Shown: positions 27,017-37,676, counted from the stretch's first letter. The stretch is 64,000 nt of DNA from Comamonas fluminis (GCF_019186805.1 NZ_CP066783.1:2183501-2247500), one strand, 5' to 3'. The notes: generated from the letters alone by a model not told the origin. Program-made: numbers and translations.

Positions 27017-27207
27017 GCGTCTGTGTCTCCTTGAAGGGCTTTGTGTTTCTTTGTAGCGGATGAGCCCGGCAAACACTGGCACTTTCAGGACAGTCTGTTG
27101 CGCTGACAAGCACAGCAAGGGCTCTTGCGATGTGGCAAGCTTGCTCCATCTTCAAAAAGCGCCTGTGCAGAACGTGAATCCGTTCGCCGGGCGATACCAC
27201 AATCGTC

Positions 27208-28155
27208 ATGCGTCGACGAACGCTTTTATCCCTGGCTGGCGCTGGTCTGGCGGCCGCCGGGGGCTGGATGGCTTATTCCATGACCTCTGCTTCCTCTTCC
27301 CTGTTGCCAGAGCATCTGCTGCAGCAACTCAAACCCTCGCCCCGCATGCCGGTGATGTTCATTGGCCACGGTAGTCCCATGAATGTGATCGAGGACACGC
27401 ACTGGCGCCAGAGCTGGAAGGCGCTGGGTCAGGAGCTGACGGCCAAGGGCATTGCGCCGCAGCTGATTCTGTGTATCTCGGCCCACTGGCTGACCGAATC
27501 CGACTGGGCGCTGACTGGCATGGCGCAGCCGCGCACGATTCATGACTTTGGCGGCTTCCCGCAAGAGCTTTTCGATCAGCAATACCCGGCGCCCGGTGCG
27601 CCCGAGGTGGCCAAACAGCTGGCGGCAGAGCTGCATTCGCCTTTTGATGCCTCGCCCTTGCTGGTGGATCAGAAATGGGGTTTTGACCACGGCACCTGGT
27701 CGGTGCTGCTGCCCATGTTTCCCGAGGCGCAGATTCCCGTCATGCAGCTGAGCATGCCCTATGGCATGGCACCTGAGAAGCACTTCGAGATGGGGCGCCA
27801 GCTGCGCGCCTTGCGTGATCGCGGCGTGCTGATTGTGGGTAGCGGCAACATCGTGCACAACCTGCGCGCCATGCAGCGTGGTGCGGCAGACAATCAGGCC
27901 TACGACTGGACGATTCAGTTTGACTCCGAAGTGCAGCAACGTTTTGACAGCGGCAATCTGGCAGACCTGAGCACTTTTCTGGAGTGGGGCCCGCAGGCGC
28001 GAATGGCGCATCCCACGCATGACCACTATTTGCCCCTGCTTTATGCCGCAGGCGCAGTGCAGGATGGCGAGGCGCCGCGTGTGTTCAACACGGCCTACCA
28101 GTACGCGGCCCTGTCCATGCGCTCAGCCATCTGGGGTTTTTGCAGGCTTGATTGA
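27208..28155 (+). CDS. Exported DODA/YgiD-like extradiol dioxygenase
   Basis: A 315-residue protein of the class III extradiol dioxygenase family (4,5-DOPA dioxygenase, E. coli YgiD). Metal-site histidines lie in FIGHGSPMN, CISAHWLT, FDHGTWSVLLPM and MAHPTHDHYLPLLYA. The N-terminus MRRRTLLSLAGAGLAAAGGW carries an RRRTLL twin-arginine-like signal, which YgiD lacks, so this form is probably exported folded with its metal or anchored. It should open catechol-type rings; the natural substrate is unknown. It is not linked to the pmd genes, whose dioxygenase belongs to the same superfamily. Confidence 0.82.
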   Translation: MRRRTLLSLAGAGLAAAGGWMAYSMTSASSSLLPEHLLQQLKPSPRMPVMFIGHGSPMNVIEDTHWRQSWKALGQELTAKGIAPQLILCISAHWLTESDWALTGMAQPRTIHDFGGFPQELFDQQYPAPGAPEVAKQLAAELHSPFDASPLLVDQKWGFDHGTWSVLLPMFPEAQIPVMQLSMPYGMAPEKHFEMGRQLRALRDRGVLIVGSGNIVHNLRAMQRGAADNQAYDWTIQFDSEVQQRFDSGNLADLSTFLEWGPQARMAHPTHDHYLPLLYAAGAVQDGEAPRVFNTAYQYAALSMRSAIWGFCRLD

Positions 28156-28159
28156 AATT

Positions 28160-28241
28160 GATAGCTGCTTGCGCTTGATTCTGATGGGTTTCAGCTAGAT
28201 AGTTTTCTGAAACCATTATTGAACAAGCGCTAACAGCTATC
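28160..28241. repeat. Family A repeat, best-preserved copy
   Basis: GATAGCTGCTTGCGCTTG and CAAGCGCTAACAGCTATC pair at 16 of 18 positions as outer arms. An inner pair GGTTTCAG/CTGAAACC (28187-28194, 28207-28214) extends the stem. This copy shows the full design of the family and lies between convergent genes. Confidence 0.7.
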
Positions 28242-28262
28242 AAAAAATTGAATGCGCATAAA

Positions 28263-28297
28263 AAAAGAGCAACGGATGAAAAGTCCGTTGCTCTTTT
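28263..28297 (-). terminator. Intrinsic terminator of the aminotransferase gene
   Basis: AAAAGAGCAACGGA and TCCGTTGCTCTTTT form a perfect 14-bp stem with a 7-base loop. On the minus strand a run of T follows, so it mainly serves the leftward gene but could stop both convergent transcripts. Confidence 0.85.
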
Positions 28298-28329
28298 GGC
28301 ATTCAGGGCCGAAGCCCTGAACCCTGACT

Positions 28330-29526
28330 TTAGATCACAGCGGCGATGGCCTTGCAGACATAGTCGATGTTCTTGCTGTTGAGAGCAGCCACGCACATAC
28401 GGCCGGTGTCTGTACCGTACACGCCAAATTCGGAGCGCAGGCGAATCATCTGGTCCTTGGACAGGCCGGAGTACGAGAACATGCCGATCTGGGTGGTGAT
28501 GAAGCTCATGTCTTGCTGCACACCAGCAGCCTTCAGGCCGTCCACCAGCTTTTGGCGCATGGCCTTGATACGCACGCGCATCTCACCCAGTTCCTTTTCC
28601 CACAGGGCGTGCAGTTCTGCGTTGTTCAGAACAGCGGCCACCACGGCACCACCGTGTGTAGGAGGGTTGGAGTAGTTGGTGCGAATGACGATCTTCAGCT
28701 GCGACAGCACGCGAGCGGCTTCGTCCTTGTCGGAGGCCACCACGGACAGGGCACCCACGCGCTCGCCGTACAGGCTGAAGCTCTTGGAGAACGAAGTGGA
28801 CACAAAGATGTTCAGGCCAGCAGCCACGAACTTGCCAATCACAGCGCCGTCTTCGGCAATGCCGTGGCCAAAGCCCTGGTAGGCCATGTCCAGGAAGGCC
28901 ACCAGGCCCTTGGCCTTGACGACAGCAATCACTTCATCCCACTGGGCAGCGGTGATGTCATAGCCGGTGGGGTTGTGGCAGCAGGCGTGCAGCACAACCA
29001 CGGTGCCTGCAGCGGCAGCGTTCAGGTCGGCCAGCATGCCGGCGAAGTCGATGGAGCGGGTGGCTGCATCGTAGTAAGCGTAGGTGCCGACTTCAAAACC
29101 AGCGTTGGTGAAGATGGCCTTGTGGTTTTCCCAGCTGGGGTTGGAGATCAGAACCTTGGCGTTGGGGTTGAGCTTCTTCAAGAAGTCAGCGCCAATCTTC
29201 AGGCCGCCGGTGCCGCCAATGGCTTGCACGGTGGACACGCGGCCAGACTTGACCACGTCGGACTCAGCGCCGAACACCAGAGCCTTGACGCCGTTGTCGT
29301 AGGCAGCGATACCGTCGATAGGCAGGTAGCCACGGGCTGTGGGCTTGTCCATCATGGCTTTTTCAGCGGCCTGCACGCACTGCAGCAGAGGCAGCTTGCC
29401 GTTGTCATCGAAGTACACGCCCACGCCCAGATTCACTTTGTTGGGGTTGGTGTCGGCATTGAATTGCTCGTTCAGACCCAGGATGGGGTCGCGGGGGGCC
29501 ATTTCGACGGCGGTAAACAGAGACAT
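28330..29526 (-). CDS. tyrB: Aromatic-amino-acid / aspartate aminotransferase
   Basis: A 398-residue class I pyridoxal-phosphate aminotransferase of the TyrB/AspC type. SFSKSFSLYGERVGALSVV contains the Schiff-base Lys, LHACCHNPTGYDIT the cofactor-ring Asn-Pro block and YSGLSKDQMIRLRSEFGVYGTDTGRMCVAAL the substrate-carboxylate Arg near the end. It transfers amino groups between glutamate and phenylalanine, tyrosine or aspartate. Length is typical. A strong terminator follows. AspC and TyrB are hard to tell apart without an alignment. Confidence 0.88.
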   Translation of the reverse strand: MSLFTAVEMAPRDPILGLNEQFNADTNPNKVNLGVGVYFDDNGKLPLLQCVQAAEKAMMDKPTARGYLPIDGIAAYDNGVKALVFGAESDVVKSGRVSTVQAIGGTGGLKIGADFLKKLNPNAKVLISNPSWENHKAIFTNAGFEVGTYAYYDAATRSIDFAGMLADLNAAAAGTVVVLHACCHNPTGYDITAAQWDEVIAVVKAKGLVAFLDMAYQGFGHGIAEDGAVIGKFVAAGLNIFVSTSFSKSFSLYGERVGALSVVASDKDEAARVLSQLKIVIRTNYSNPPTHGGAVVAAVLNNAELHALWEKELGEMRVRIKAMRQKLVDGLKAAGVQQDMSFITTQIGMFSYSGLSKDQMIRLRSEFGVYGTDTGRMCVAALNSKNIDYVCKAIAAVI

Positions 29527-29703
29527 GAAAAAATCCTTGAGGGATAGAAATAAGTCAGGTCACCCCCAGCTACTGTTTCCGGGAGCGTGTTGACGGGCAG
29601 GGCATGGGCCAGTGCTCGAAAAAACGCATCAGCCTAGGTTAGGCTTGAGGGTTGGGTTGCCATTCTACTCCGCGCTAACCCTATGCGTCATGGACATGAC
29701 ATC

Positions 29704-31770
29704 ATGCAAGAACAAAATATGACTGCTGAGCCGCAAGGCCGTTTTGTGCAATATCCAGACTCGCCGTTTGAGCTGTTTCAGCCCTACCCACCGGCGGGGG
29801 ATCAGCCTGTGGCCATCGAGAAGCTGGTGGAGGGCGTCAACGACGGTGAGTCCTTTCAGACCCTGCTGGGTGTGACGGGCTCTGGCAAGACCTTCACCAT
29901 GGCCAATGTGATTGCGCGCCTGGGCAAGCCGGCCATTGTTTTCGCGCCCAATAAAACACTGGCTGCGCAGCTGTATTCAGAGTTTCGCGAGTTCTTTCCC
30001 AATAACGCGGTTGAATACTTCGTCAGCTATTACGACTACTACCAGCCCGAAGCCTATGTGCCTCAGCGCGATCTGTTCATTGAAAAGGACAGCGCCATCA
30101 ATGAGCACATCGAGCAGATGCGCCTGTCCTGCACCAAAAGCATCATGGAGCGGCGCGATGTGGTGATTGTGGCTACGGTCTCGGCCATCTACGGCATTGG
30201 CGAGCCCGAAAGCTATCACCGCATGGTGATGACGCTGCGCGCAGGCGATACGCTGAACCAGCGCGATGCGATTGCGCAGCTGATTCGCATGCAGTACCAG
30301 CGCAACGACCAGGATTTCTCGCGCGGTACCTTTCGCGTGCGTGGCGACACGATTGACGTTTTCCCGGCCGAACACTCAGAGCTGGCCGTGCGCATCGAGC
30401 TGTTTGACGACGAGGTTGAGAGCCTGCAGTTGTTCGACCCGCTCACGGGCCGTGTCAAGCAAAGCATCCCGCGCTTCACTATCTACCCCCGCAGTCATTA
30501 CGTCACCCCGCGTGACAAGGTGCTGGCAGCCGTGGAAACCATCAAGGAGGAGCTGGCCGAGCGCCTCAAGCAACTGGTGGGCATGGGCAAATTGGTGGAG
30601 GCCCAGCGGCTGGAGCAGCGCACGCGGTTTGACCTGGAAATGCTCAGCGAGGTGGGGCACTGCAAGGGTATTGAGAACTACACGCGGCACCTGTCGGCCT
30701 CCAAACCGGGCGACCCACCCAGCACACTGACCGACTATCTGCCGCGCGACGCCATCATGTTTCTGGATGAGAGCCACCAGATGATCGGCCAGCTCAACGC
30801 CATGTACAACGGCGACCGGGCGCGCAAGACCACGCTGGTGGAATATGGCTTTCGCCTGCCGTCGGCACTGGATAACCGCCCGCTCAAATTTGAAGAATTC
30901 GAGCAGCGCATGCGCCAGGTGGTCTTTGTCTCGGCCACGCCTGCTGAATATGAAAAGACACATGCCGGACAGGTGGTGGAGCAGGTGGTGCGCCCCACAG
31001 GTCTGGTGGACCCAGAGATCGAAGTGCGGCCTGCCATCCACCAGGTGGACGATGTGCTGCAGGAAATTCGTTTGCGCGTCGATCTGGAAGAGCGCGTGCT
31101 CATTACCACGCTGACCAAGCGCATGGCTGAGCAGCTGACCGAATACCTGACCGACAACGGCGTGAAGGTGCGCTATCTGCACTCTGATGTGGACACCGTA
31201 GAGCGCGTGGAAATCATCCGCGACCTGCGCCTGGGTGCTTTCGATGTGCTGGTGGGCATCAACCTGCTGCGCGAGGGGCTGGATATTCCCGAAGTGTCAC
31301 TGGTGGCGATTCTGGATGCCGACAAGGAAGGCTTTTTGCGCGCCGAACGCAGCCTGATTCAGACCATAGGCCGTGCGGCGCGTAATGTGCACGGCAAGGC
31401 GATTCTGTATGCGGACCGCATGACAGACTCCATGAAAAAGGCCATTGGTGAAACAGAGCGTCGTCGTTCCAAGCAAATTGCGCATAACGAAGCGAATGGC
31501 ATTGTTCCAAAACAGATTGTCAAGAGGGTGAAAGACCTGATTGATGGCGTTTACAGCGAAAAAAGCGGTAAGGAAGCGGATCGTCTGCAGGCGCAGGCGC
31601 TTCAGCAGGCGCGTGTCGAAGACATGTCCGAAAAAGACATTGCCAAAGAGATCAAGCGTCTGGAAAAGCAAATGCTGGAGCACGCCAAGAATCTGGAGTT
31701 CGAGCAGGCCGCCCGCGTGCGCGACCAACTGTCACTGCTCAAACAACAGTTGTTTGGAGGCGGCGCGTAG
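29704..31770 (+). CDS. uvrB: UvrABC system protein B
   Basis: A 688-residue DNA-repair helicase-like protein that receives damaged DNA from UvrA and loads UvrC for incision. Walker [14 protein letters not shown], the beta-hairpin region [47 protein letters not shown] and QTIGRAARN are all intact, and the C-terminal UvrC-binding UVR motif ([24 protein letters not shown]) is present. Starts at 29683, 29704 or 29719 are possible; the middle one is chosen. No LexA-type box was found in the upstream gap. Confidence 0.95.
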   Translation: MQEQNMTAEPQGRFVQYPDSPFELFQPYPPAGDQPVAIEKLVEGVNDGESFQTLLGVTGSGKTFTMANVIARLGKPAIVFAPNKTLAAQLYSEFREFFPNNAVEYFVSYYDYYQPEAYVPQRDLFIEKDSAINEHIEQMRLSCTKSIMERRDVVIVATVSAIYGIGEPESYHRMVMTLRAGDTLNQRDAIAQLIRMQYQRNDQDFSRGTFRVRGDTIDVFPAEHSELAVRIELFDDEVESLQLFDPLTGRVKQSIPRFTIYPRSHYVTPRDKVLAAVETIKEELAERLKQLVGMGKLVEAQRLEQRTRFDLEMLSEVGHCKGIENYTRHLSASKPGDPPSTLTDYLPRDAIMFLDESHQMIGQLNAMYNGDRARKTTLVEYGFRLPSALDNRPLKFEEFEQRMRQVVFVSATPAEYEKTHAGQVVEQVVRPTGLVDPEIEVRPAIHQVDDVLQEIRLRVDLEERVLITTLTKRMAEQLTEYLTDNGVKVRYLHSDVDTVERVEIIRDLRLGAFDVLVGINLLREGLDIPEVSLVAILDADKEGFLRAERSLIQTIGRAARNVHGKAILYADRMTDSMKKAIGETERRRSKQIAHNEANGIVPKQIVKRVKDLIDGVYSEKSGKEADRLQAQALQQARVEDMSEKDIAKEIKRLEKQMLEHAKNLEFEQAARVRDQLSLLKQQLFGGGA

Positions 31771-31817
31771 GAAAGATTCACCGGTTTTGTCGGGGTTATT
31801 ACGAGCGCACACGCTGT

Positions 31818-31851
31818 TACCCGACAAATTTAATGGGGAATGTGATATACT
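31818..31851 (+). promoter_or_regulatory. iscR promoter with IscR type 1-like site
   Basis: TTACCCGACAAATTTAATGG and the following GGAA match the known IscR type 1 dyad (ACCCGAC, A/T-rich centre, GTCGGG) well on the left half and partly on the right. TATACT at 31846-31851 fits a -10 box. The site covers the -35 region, as expected for autorepression by [2Fe-2S]-IscR. Confidence 0.65.
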
Positions 31852-31997
31852 CGGTTCAAACACTCAACAACAAACTTCCCTCACAGAAGGGCTCTGAACC
31901 TAATCACAGGACGGAGTAAGGGCGGAGACTGTGCTCGTCAGGGATGAAGACCAGACGAGTGTTTCTGTAACGAACAATCCTGACTGAAGGAGCTCGT

Positions 31998-32534
31998 ATG
32001 CGTCTTACGACCAAAGGCCGCTTTGCGGTCACCGCGATGATCGACCTGGCACTGCGCCAGAACAATGGCCCTGTGACTCTGGCTGCTATCAGCCAGCGTC
32101 AACAGATTTCGCTGTCCTATCTGGAACAGCTGTTTGGCAAGCTGCGTCGCCACGAACTGGTGGAATCCACCCGTGGTCCTGGCGGCGGCTACACCCTGGC
32201 ACGCAAGGCGACGGACATCACCGTGGCCGACATCATCGTGTCCGTGGATGAGCCTATTGATGCCACGCAATGCGGCGGCAAGGAAAACTGTCTGGGCGAA
32301 GCAGGTCGCTGCATGACCCACGAACTGTGGGCCGCACTGAACCAGCGCATGGTGGAGTTTCTGGACTCTGTGACCCTGCAAAAGCTGGTGGACGAACAGC
32401 TGGCCAAGGGCATCCAGATTGAGGATAAGCCCGTGGTGCGTCGTGCCATCTCCACAGCCCCTGTGGTCAAGCCTATTCGCGTCAATGCACCTAACTCGGT
32501 GTTTGCGCTGGGCAACGCCTTCGCCAAGTCCTGA
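31998..32534 (+). CDS. iscR: Fe-S cluster regulator IscR
   Basis: A 178-residue Rrf2-family regulator. The N-terminal winged helix includes MRLTTKGRFAVTAMIDLAL and the recognition helix around SLSYLEQLFGKLRRH. The cluster ligands are Cys92, Cys98 and Cys105, with His108 in CMTHELW; the last spacing is one residue longer than in E. coli. With a [2Fe-2S] cluster it represses the isc operon, and a candidate site lies upstream. It heads the run iscR-iscS-iscU-iscA-hscB-hscA-fdx. GAAGGAG precedes the start. Confidence 0.95.
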   Translation: MRLTTKGRFAVTAMIDLALRQNNGPVTLAAISQRQQISLSYLEQLFGKLRRHELVESTRGPGGGYTLARKATDITVADIIVSVDEPIDATQCGGKENCLGEAGRCMTHELWAALNQRMVEFLDSVTLQKLVDEQLAKGIQIEDKPVVRRAISTAPVVKPIRVNAPNSVFALGNAFAKS

Positions 32535-32712
32535 TTTGGGTGCTGCTTCTGTCTGAAGCAGCATTTGGATCGGCCTCTGGCCGGATACACCCGATACCGA
32601 TTCAGGGCTGGGAGCATGCATGGCTGTGCGGCATGTTTCTTCGCCCGGATGGCGCCTGACAGGCGCATCGATTTCCTCACGATTTGTCAGCCAAAAACAA
32701 GACGAGCCAGTC

Positions 32713-33933
32713 ATGGACATGACCCCGCACTTTCCCATTTATCTCGACTACGGCGCAACCACTCCTGTGGATCCCCGCGTGGCGGACGCCATGATTCCCT
32801 GGCTGCGTGAACATTTCGGCAACGCTGCATCGCGCAGCCATGCCTGGGGCTGGGAAGCTGAAGAAGCTGTCGAAAAAGCCCGCAAGCAAGTGGCCGATCT
32901 GATCGGTGCTGACCCCCGCGAAATCGTCTGGACCAGCGGTGCCACCGAGTCTGACAACCTGGCTATCAAGGGCGCAGCGCACTTCTACCAGGGCAAGGGC
33001 AAGCACCTGATCACCGTGAAGACTGAGCACAAGGCTGTGCTGGACACCATGCGTGAGCTGGAGCGCCAAGGCTTTGAAGTCAGCTATCTGGATGTCAATG
33101 AAAACGGTCTGCTGGACATTGAAGTGTTCAAGGCTGCGATTCGCCCCGACACCATTTTGGCCAGCGTCATGGCGGTGAACAACGAAATCGGTGTGGTTCA
33201 GGACCTGAACACCATCGGCGCCATCTGCCGTGAAAAGGGCATCATCTTCCACGTGGATGCAGCGCAGGCCACCGGCAAGATCGAGCTGGATATGCAAACC
33301 ATGCCCATCGACCTGATGAGTCTGGCTTCGCACAAGACTTATGGCCCCAAGGGCATCGGTGCTCTGTATGTGCGCCGCAAGCCCCGCGTGCGTCTGGAAG
33401 CCCAGATGCACGGTGGTGGTCACGAGCGCGGCATGCGTTCGGGCACGCTGGCAACTCACCAGATCGTGGGCATGGGCGAGGCTTTCCGCATTGCCCATGA
33501 AGAAATGGCCAAGGATCTGGAGCACGCACGTGTTCTGCGTCAGCGTCTGCTCGATGGTCTGAAGGATCTGGAACAGGTGTTCGTGAACGGTGACATGGAG
33601 CACGGCGTGCCCCATTACCTGAACATGAGCTTCAACTTCGTCGAAGGCGAGTCGCTGATCATGGGTATCAAGGGCTTGGCTGTGTCCTCGGGCTCTGCCT
33701 GCACATCCGCCAGCCTGGAGCCCAGCTATGTGCTGCGCGCTCTGGGCCGCAGCGATGAGCTGGCACACAGCTCGCTGCGCATGACGTTTGGCCGCTTCAC
33801 CACCGAAGAAGAAATTGACTACGCGATCAAGACGATTCGCGAGAACGTGCTCAAGCTGCGTGAACTGAGCCCTCTGTGGGAAATGTACAAAGACGGCATT
33901 GACATCAGTTCCATTCAATGGGCTGCACACTAA
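32713..33933 (+). CDS. iscS: Cysteine desulfurase IscS
   Basis: A 406-residue class V pyridoxal-phosphate enzyme that takes sulfur from cysteine for Fe-S clusters and thionucleosides. [15 protein letters not shown] opens the fold, [17 protein letters not shown] holds the cofactor Lys and [17 protein letters not shown] the mobile-loop catalytic Cys. The ATG at 32713 ([13 protein letters not shown]) matches the family start; an upstream start would add 31 unrelated residues. It lies 178 bases after iscR and 34 before iscU. Confidence 0.96.
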   Translation: MDMTPHFPIYLDYGATTPVDPRVADAMIPWLREHFGNAASRSHAWGWEAEEAVEKARKQVADLIGADPREIVWTSGATESDNLAIKGAAHFYQGKGKHLITVKTEHKAVLDTMRELERQGFEVSYLDVNENGLLDIEVFKAAIRPDTILASVMAVNNEIGVVQDLNTIGAICREKGIIFHVDAAQATGKIELDMQTMPIDLMSLASHKTYGPKGIGALYVRRKPRVRLEAQMHGGGHERGMRSGTLATHQIVGMGEAFRIAHEEMAKDLEHARVLRQRLLDGLKDLEQVFVNGDMEHGVPHYLNMSFNFVEGESLIMGIKGLAVSSGSACTSASLEPSYVLRALGRSDELAHSSLRMTFGRFTTEEEIDYAIKTIRENVLKLRELSPLWEMYKDGIDISSIQWAAH

Positions 33934-33967
33934 GCACAGATTACAAAGAGTTCAAGAGGTAGACACC

Positions 33968-34363
33968 ATGGCTTATTCTGAAAAAGTTGTTGACCACTAT
34001 GAAAACCCCCGCAACGTGGGCTCGTTCGACAAGAGCGATGACTCCGTGGGCACGGGCATGGTGGGCGCGCCTGCCTGCGGCGACGTGATGAAGCTGCAGA
34101 TCAAGGTCAACCCCGCTACTGGCGTGATTGAAGATGCACGTTTCAAGACTTATGGCTGTGGCTCTGCCATCGCCTCGTCTTCGCTGGTGACCGAATGGGT
34201 CAAGGGCAAGACGCTGGATGAAGCAGCAGCACTGAAGAACAGCCAGATCGCTGAAGAGCTGGCTCTGCCTCCCGTCAAGGTTCACTGCTCCATCCTGGCT
34301 GAAGACGCCATCAAGGCCGCTGTGAACGACTACCGCGCCAAGCGCACCACGACGGAAGCCTGA
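33968..34363 (+). CDS. iscU: Fe-S scaffold protein IscU
   Basis: A 131-residue scaffold on which new clusters are built. The three ligand cysteines lie in [21 protein letters not shown] and [13 protein letters not shown], and the HscA-binding motif LPPVK is intact just before the third Cys. The start follows AAGAGGT. Length is normal. It sits between iscS and iscA as in most proteobacteria. Confidence 0.96.
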   Translation: MAYSEKVVDHYENPRNVGSFDKSDDSVGTGMVGAPACGDVMKLQIKVNPATGVIEDARFKTYGCGSAIASSSLVTEWVKGKTLDEAAALKNSQIAEELALPPVKVHCSILAEDAIKAAVNDYRAKRTTTEA

Positions 34364-34365
34364 GC

Positions 34366-34689
34366 ATGGCCATCTCTATGACCGAGGCGGCAGCCCGGCA
34401 TGTGAATCGCTATCTCTCGCGTCGTGGCAAGGGGATTGGCGTCCGTCTGGGCGTCAAGACCACCGGCTGCTCCGGTCTGGCTTACAAGCTGGAGTACGTG
34501 GATGACGCAGAACCCGAAGACATCGTGTTTGAAAGCCACGGCGTCAAGGTGCTGATTGATCCCAAGAGCCTGGCTTATATCGACGGTACAGAGCTGGACT
34601 TTGTCCGTGAAGGCCTCAACGAAGGTTTCAAGTTCCACAACCCTAACGAGCGTGATCGTTGTGGATGTGGTGAGAGTTTTCGGATTTGA
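34366..34689 (+). CDS. iscA: Fe-S assembly protein IscA
   Basis: A 107-residue A-type carrier. Conserved cysteines occur in TTGCSGLAY and the C-terminal RCGCGESF. It carries iron or clusters from IscU to target enzymes. Only two bases separate it from iscU, so the two are co-translated. A family B repeat starts four bases after its stop, and a terminator-like hairpin stands before hscB. Confidence 0.95.
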   Translation: MAISMTEAAARHVNRYLSRRGKGIGVRLGVKTTGCSGLAYKLEYVDDAEPEDIVFESHGVKVLIDPKSLAYIDGTELDFVREGLNEGFKFHNPNERDRCGCGESFRI

Positions 34690-34693
34690 AGCT

Positions 34694-34772
34694 CCCCCTG
34701 AGCCGCTTTGCGGCTTCCCCCTGAGGGGGACGATGCCATCGCTGCGAGGCGGCTCTTGCTCGGCATCTCTGG
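34694..34772. repeat. Family B GC-rich repeat after iscA
   Basis: CCCCCTGAGCCGCTTTGCGG followed by CTTCCCCCTGAGGGGGACGATGCC and GGCGGCTCTTGCTCGGCATC. The same order of blocks occurs at 37677-37777. It forms nested C-rich/G-rich stems and begins right after the iscA stop. Confidence 0.7.
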
Positions 34773-34807
34773 CACAGTCCAGCGCTCATTTGAGTAGTGA
34801 TAACAGT

Positions 34808-34839
34808 AACCGCCTCAGCCATGCTGCAGGCGGTTTTTT
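34808..34839 (+). terminator. Terminator-like hairpin overlapping the hscB ribosome site
   Basis: AACCGCCT pairs with AGGCGGTT around a 12-base loop and is followed by TTTT, only seven bases before the hscB ATG. The 3' arm holds AGGCGG, the only Shine-Dalgarno-like sequence for hscB. Confidence 0.65.
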
Positions 34840-34845
34840 AATGCC

Positions 34846-35364
34846 ATGAATCTGCAATCTGACGACTTTGAATTGTTTGGCCTGCCGCGCAAGTTTGCGC
34901 AGGAGCGCAGCCAGATCGATGCACGCTGGAAAGAGCTTCAGCGCGAGGCGCATCCTGATCGCTTTGCGGCGCAGGGCGCGGCTGCGCAGCGTGTGGCCAT
35001 GCAATGGTCGGTGCGCATCAATGAGGCCTATCAGCGCCTTAAAGACCCGCTCAAGCGCGCAGCGTATCTGTGTGAACTCAATGGCGCGCCAGTCCGTGCC
35101 GAGGACAACACTGCTATGCCGACTGCATTTTTGATGCAGCAGATGGAGTGGCGTGAGTCTCTGGAAGACGCCCGCAGCGAGGGTGAACTGGACGCGCTTG
35201 ACGATGAGGTGATGGCTGCCAAAAAGCGCATGCTGGCTGAATGTGCGCGTCTGCTGGATGAAGCAGGCGATGCCGCGGCCGCTGTGCAGCAGGTGAGAGC
35301 CCTCATGTTTGTTGCGCGATTTGCGCAGGATGTGGAGCGTCGCCGCGATCAACTGGGACAATAG
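34846..35364 (+). CDS. hscB: Fe-S co-chaperone HscB
   Basis: A 172-residue J-domain protein. The HPD motif lies in REAHPDRFAAQ near residue 36; the C-terminal three-helix part (FLMQQMEWRESLEDARSEGELDALDDEVM) binds IscU. It delivers IscU to HscA and stimulates its ATPase. A terminator-like hairpin immediately upstream suggests that hscB, hscA and fdx can be expressed differently from iscSUA. Confidence 0.94.
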   Translation: MNLQSDDFELFGLPRKFAQERSQIDARWKELQREAHPDRFAAQGAAAQRVAMQWSVRINEAYQRLKDPLKRAAYLCELNGAPVRAEDNTAMPTAFLMQQMEWRESLEDARSEGELDALDDEVMAAKKRMLAECARLLDEAGDAAAAVQQVRALMFVARFAQDVERRRDQLGQ

Positions 35365-35457
35365 AACCAGAGCATCCCGGATTCATCGTCTGCGGATGCG
35401 TACCCATCTTGAGCAGGCCAGTCGCACTGGCCTCTGATATTTCAAAAGAAGAATTTC

Positions 35458-37320
35458 ATGGCGCTTTTGCAGATTTCCGAGCCCGGTCAATCTCCCGACC
35501 CCCATCAGCGACGCATCGCCGTCGGTATCGACCTGGGTACAACGCACTCTCTGGTGGCGGCCGTGCGCAGTGGCGTGGCGGAATGCCTGCCCGATGATCA
35601 GGGCCGTGTGCTGCTGCCTTCGGTGGTGCGCTATATGGAAATGGGCCGTCGCCAGATTGGCTTTGATGCCAAGGCTTCGCAGGCAGCGGATGCGGCCAAC
35701 ACCATCAGCTCTGCCAAGCGCTTCATGGGGCGCAGCCTCGGTGATATCGAGTCGCCCGAAAAGTTGCCCTACCACTTCAAGGCCGATGGCGACACCAGTG
35801 TGATCGCGATCGAGACGGTGGATGGCGTCAAGACGCCCGTGGAAATCAGCGCCGAAATTCTGGCCACGCTGCGCTTTCGTGCGGAAGACACGTTTGACGA
35901 TGAGCTGTACGGCGCCGTCATCACCGTGCCTGCATATTTTGATGATGCACAGCGTCAGGCCACCAAGGATGCGGCCAAGCTCGCTGGCATCAATCTGCTG
36001 CGCCTGATCAACGAGCCCACGGCGGCGGCGATTGCCTATGGTCTGGACAACGCGGCAGAGGGTGTTTATGCCGTGTATGACCTGGGCGGTGGCACTTTCG
36101 ACATCTCGGTGCTGCGCCTGTCGCAAGGCGTGTTTGAAGTGATCGCTACCGGCGGTGACTCGGCTCTGGGCGGTGACGATTACGACGATGCGCTGGCGGC
36201 CTGGGTGGCTGAGAAGACCGGCACCCAGCTGCAAAGCGCAGCCGACAAGACCACCTGGCGTCTGGCCGCTCGCCAGTGCAAGCAGGCTTTGACAGATTCA
36301 GAAACTGTAGCGTTCAGCGCTGATCTGTCTTCGGGTTCGGTGACATTTGATGTCAAGCGCGAGGAATTCATTGCGCTGACGGCGCACTTAACTGCAAAGA
36401 GCCTGTCTGCCGTGCGCCGCGCACTCAAGGATGCGGACCTGGGCCGCGATGAGGTGCAGGGCGTGGTCATGGTGGGTGGATCCACCCGCATGCCGCAGAT
36501 TCGTCAGGCCGTAGCCGACTTCTTTGGCAGCGAGCCATTGACCAACCTCAATCCTGACGAAGTGGTGGCGCTGGGCGCTTCCATTCAGGCCAATCAGCTG
36601 GCAGGCAACAACACCGCTGGCGATTTGCTGCTGCTGGATGTGATTCCGCTGTCGCTGGGTGTGGAGACCATGGGTGGTCTGGCCGAGCGCATCATCACGC
36701 GCAACGAAACCATTCCTACGGCGCGTGCGCAGGATTTCACCACCTACAAGGACGGCCAGACCGCCTTGGCCATTCATGTGGTGCAGGGTGAGCGTGATCT
36801 GGTGGCCGATTGCCGCTCGCTGGCGCGCTTTGAGCTGCGCGGTATTCCGCCCATGGCGGCTGGTGCAGCGCGCATTCGTGTAACCTTCACCGTAGATGCC
36901 GACGGCCTGCTGGCCGTCAGCGCCAAGGAGCAGATCAGCGGCGTGGAAGCGCATATCAACGTCAAGCCATCGTACGGCCTGTCGGACGATCAGATTGCCG
37001 CCATGCTGCAAGACGGTTTTGCCACGGCGCAGGAAGACATGAAGGCCCGCGCACTGGTAGAAGCCCGTGTGGACGCTGACCGCATGCTGCTGGCCACCCA
37101 GAGCGCGCTGGATGTCGATGGCGATGTGCTCAGCGCCGAGCAGCAAGCCAGCATCGACGCCCTGATGGCCGCGCTGCGCGCTGCAGTCAGCAGCGACGAC
37201 CCCGCTGTGGTGGAAGCTGCCACGCAGGATCTGGCCAAGGGAACAGAGTCGTTTGCGGCCGAACGCATGAACCGCAGCATTCAAAAGGCGCTGGCCGGTA
37301 AAGACCTGAACTCCATTTAA
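35458..37320 (+). CDS. hscA: Fe-S chaperone HscA
   Basis: A 620-residue Hsp70. [50 protein letters not shown] and [22 protein letters not shown] form the ATPase domain; [20 protein letters not shown] starts the substrate domain that holds the LPPVK loop of IscU. It is shorter than DnaK, as HscA is. AGAAGAA precedes the start. It lies 93 bases after hscB and 17 before fdx. Confidence 0.95.
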   Translation: MALLQISEPGQSPDPHQRRIAVGIDLGTTHSLVAAVRSGVAECLPDDQGRVLLPSVVRYMEMGRRQIGFDAKASQAADAANTISSAKRFMGRSLGDIESPEKLPYHFKADGDTSVIAIETVDGVKTPVEISAEILATLRFRAEDTFDDELYGAVITVPAYFDDAQRQATKDAAKLAGINLLRLINEPTAAAIAYGLDNAAEGVYAVYDLGGGTFDISVLRLSQGVFEVIATGGDSALGGDDYDDALAAWVAEKTGTQLQSAADKTTWRLAARQCKQALTDSETVAFSADLSSGSVTFDVKREEFIALTAHLTAKSLSAVRRALKDADLGRDEVQGVVMVGGSTRMPQIRQAVADFFGSEPLTNLNPDEVVALGASIQANQLAGNNTAGDLLLLDVIPLSLGVETMGGLAERIITRNETIPTARAQDFTTYKDGQTALAIHVVQGERDLVADCRSLARFELRGIPPMAAGAARIRVTFTVDADGLLAVSAKEQISGVEAHINVKPSYGLSDDQIAAMLQDGFATAQEDMKARALVEARVDADRMLLATQSALDVDGDVLSAEQQASIDALMAALRAAVSSDDPAVVEAATQDLAKGTESFAAERMNRSIQKALAGKDLNSI

Positions 37321-37337
37321 TTCATAAGCAGAACAAT

Positions 37338-37676
37338 ATGCCCATCATCAAAATTCTTCCCCACGCTGAATATTGCCCCGAAGGCAAGGAAATCGAAGTC
37401 CCTGTTGGCACATCGATCTGCGAAGCCATGCTGGATAACGGTGTCAACATCGAGCACGCCTGCGACATGAGCTGTGCCTGCACGACTTGCCACGTCATCG
37501 TCAAGGAAGGCTTCAACTCTCTGAACGAGGCAGAAGAAGAGGAAGAAGACCTGCTGGACAAGGCCTGGGGCCTGCAGCCTCAGTCGCGCCTGTCCTGCCA
37601 GGCCATTCTGGCGCGCGAGAATGTGACGGTGGAGATTCCTAAGTACTCCATTAACCACGCGAAGGAAAATCACTGA
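37338..37676 (+). CDS. fdx: ISC-type [2Fe-2S] ferredoxin
   Basis: A 112-residue adrenodoxin-like ferredoxin. The cluster is held by the cysteines of CDMSCACTTCHVIV and a fourth in RLSCQAIL. An acidic stretch (EAEEEEEDLLD) forms the partner surface. It supplies electrons for cluster assembly on IscU. Last gene of the isc cluster; a family B repeat begins directly at its stop codon. Confidence 0.95.
   Translation: MPIIKILPHAEYCPEGKEIEVPVGTSICEAMLDNGVNIEHACDMSCACTTCHVIVKEGFNSLNEAEEEEEDLLDKAWGLQPQSRLSCQAILARENVTVEIPKYSINHAKENH

Noticed and set aside
29527..29703. LexA box upstream of uvrB
   Set aside because: I looked for CTGT-N8-ACAG and found no acceptable match.
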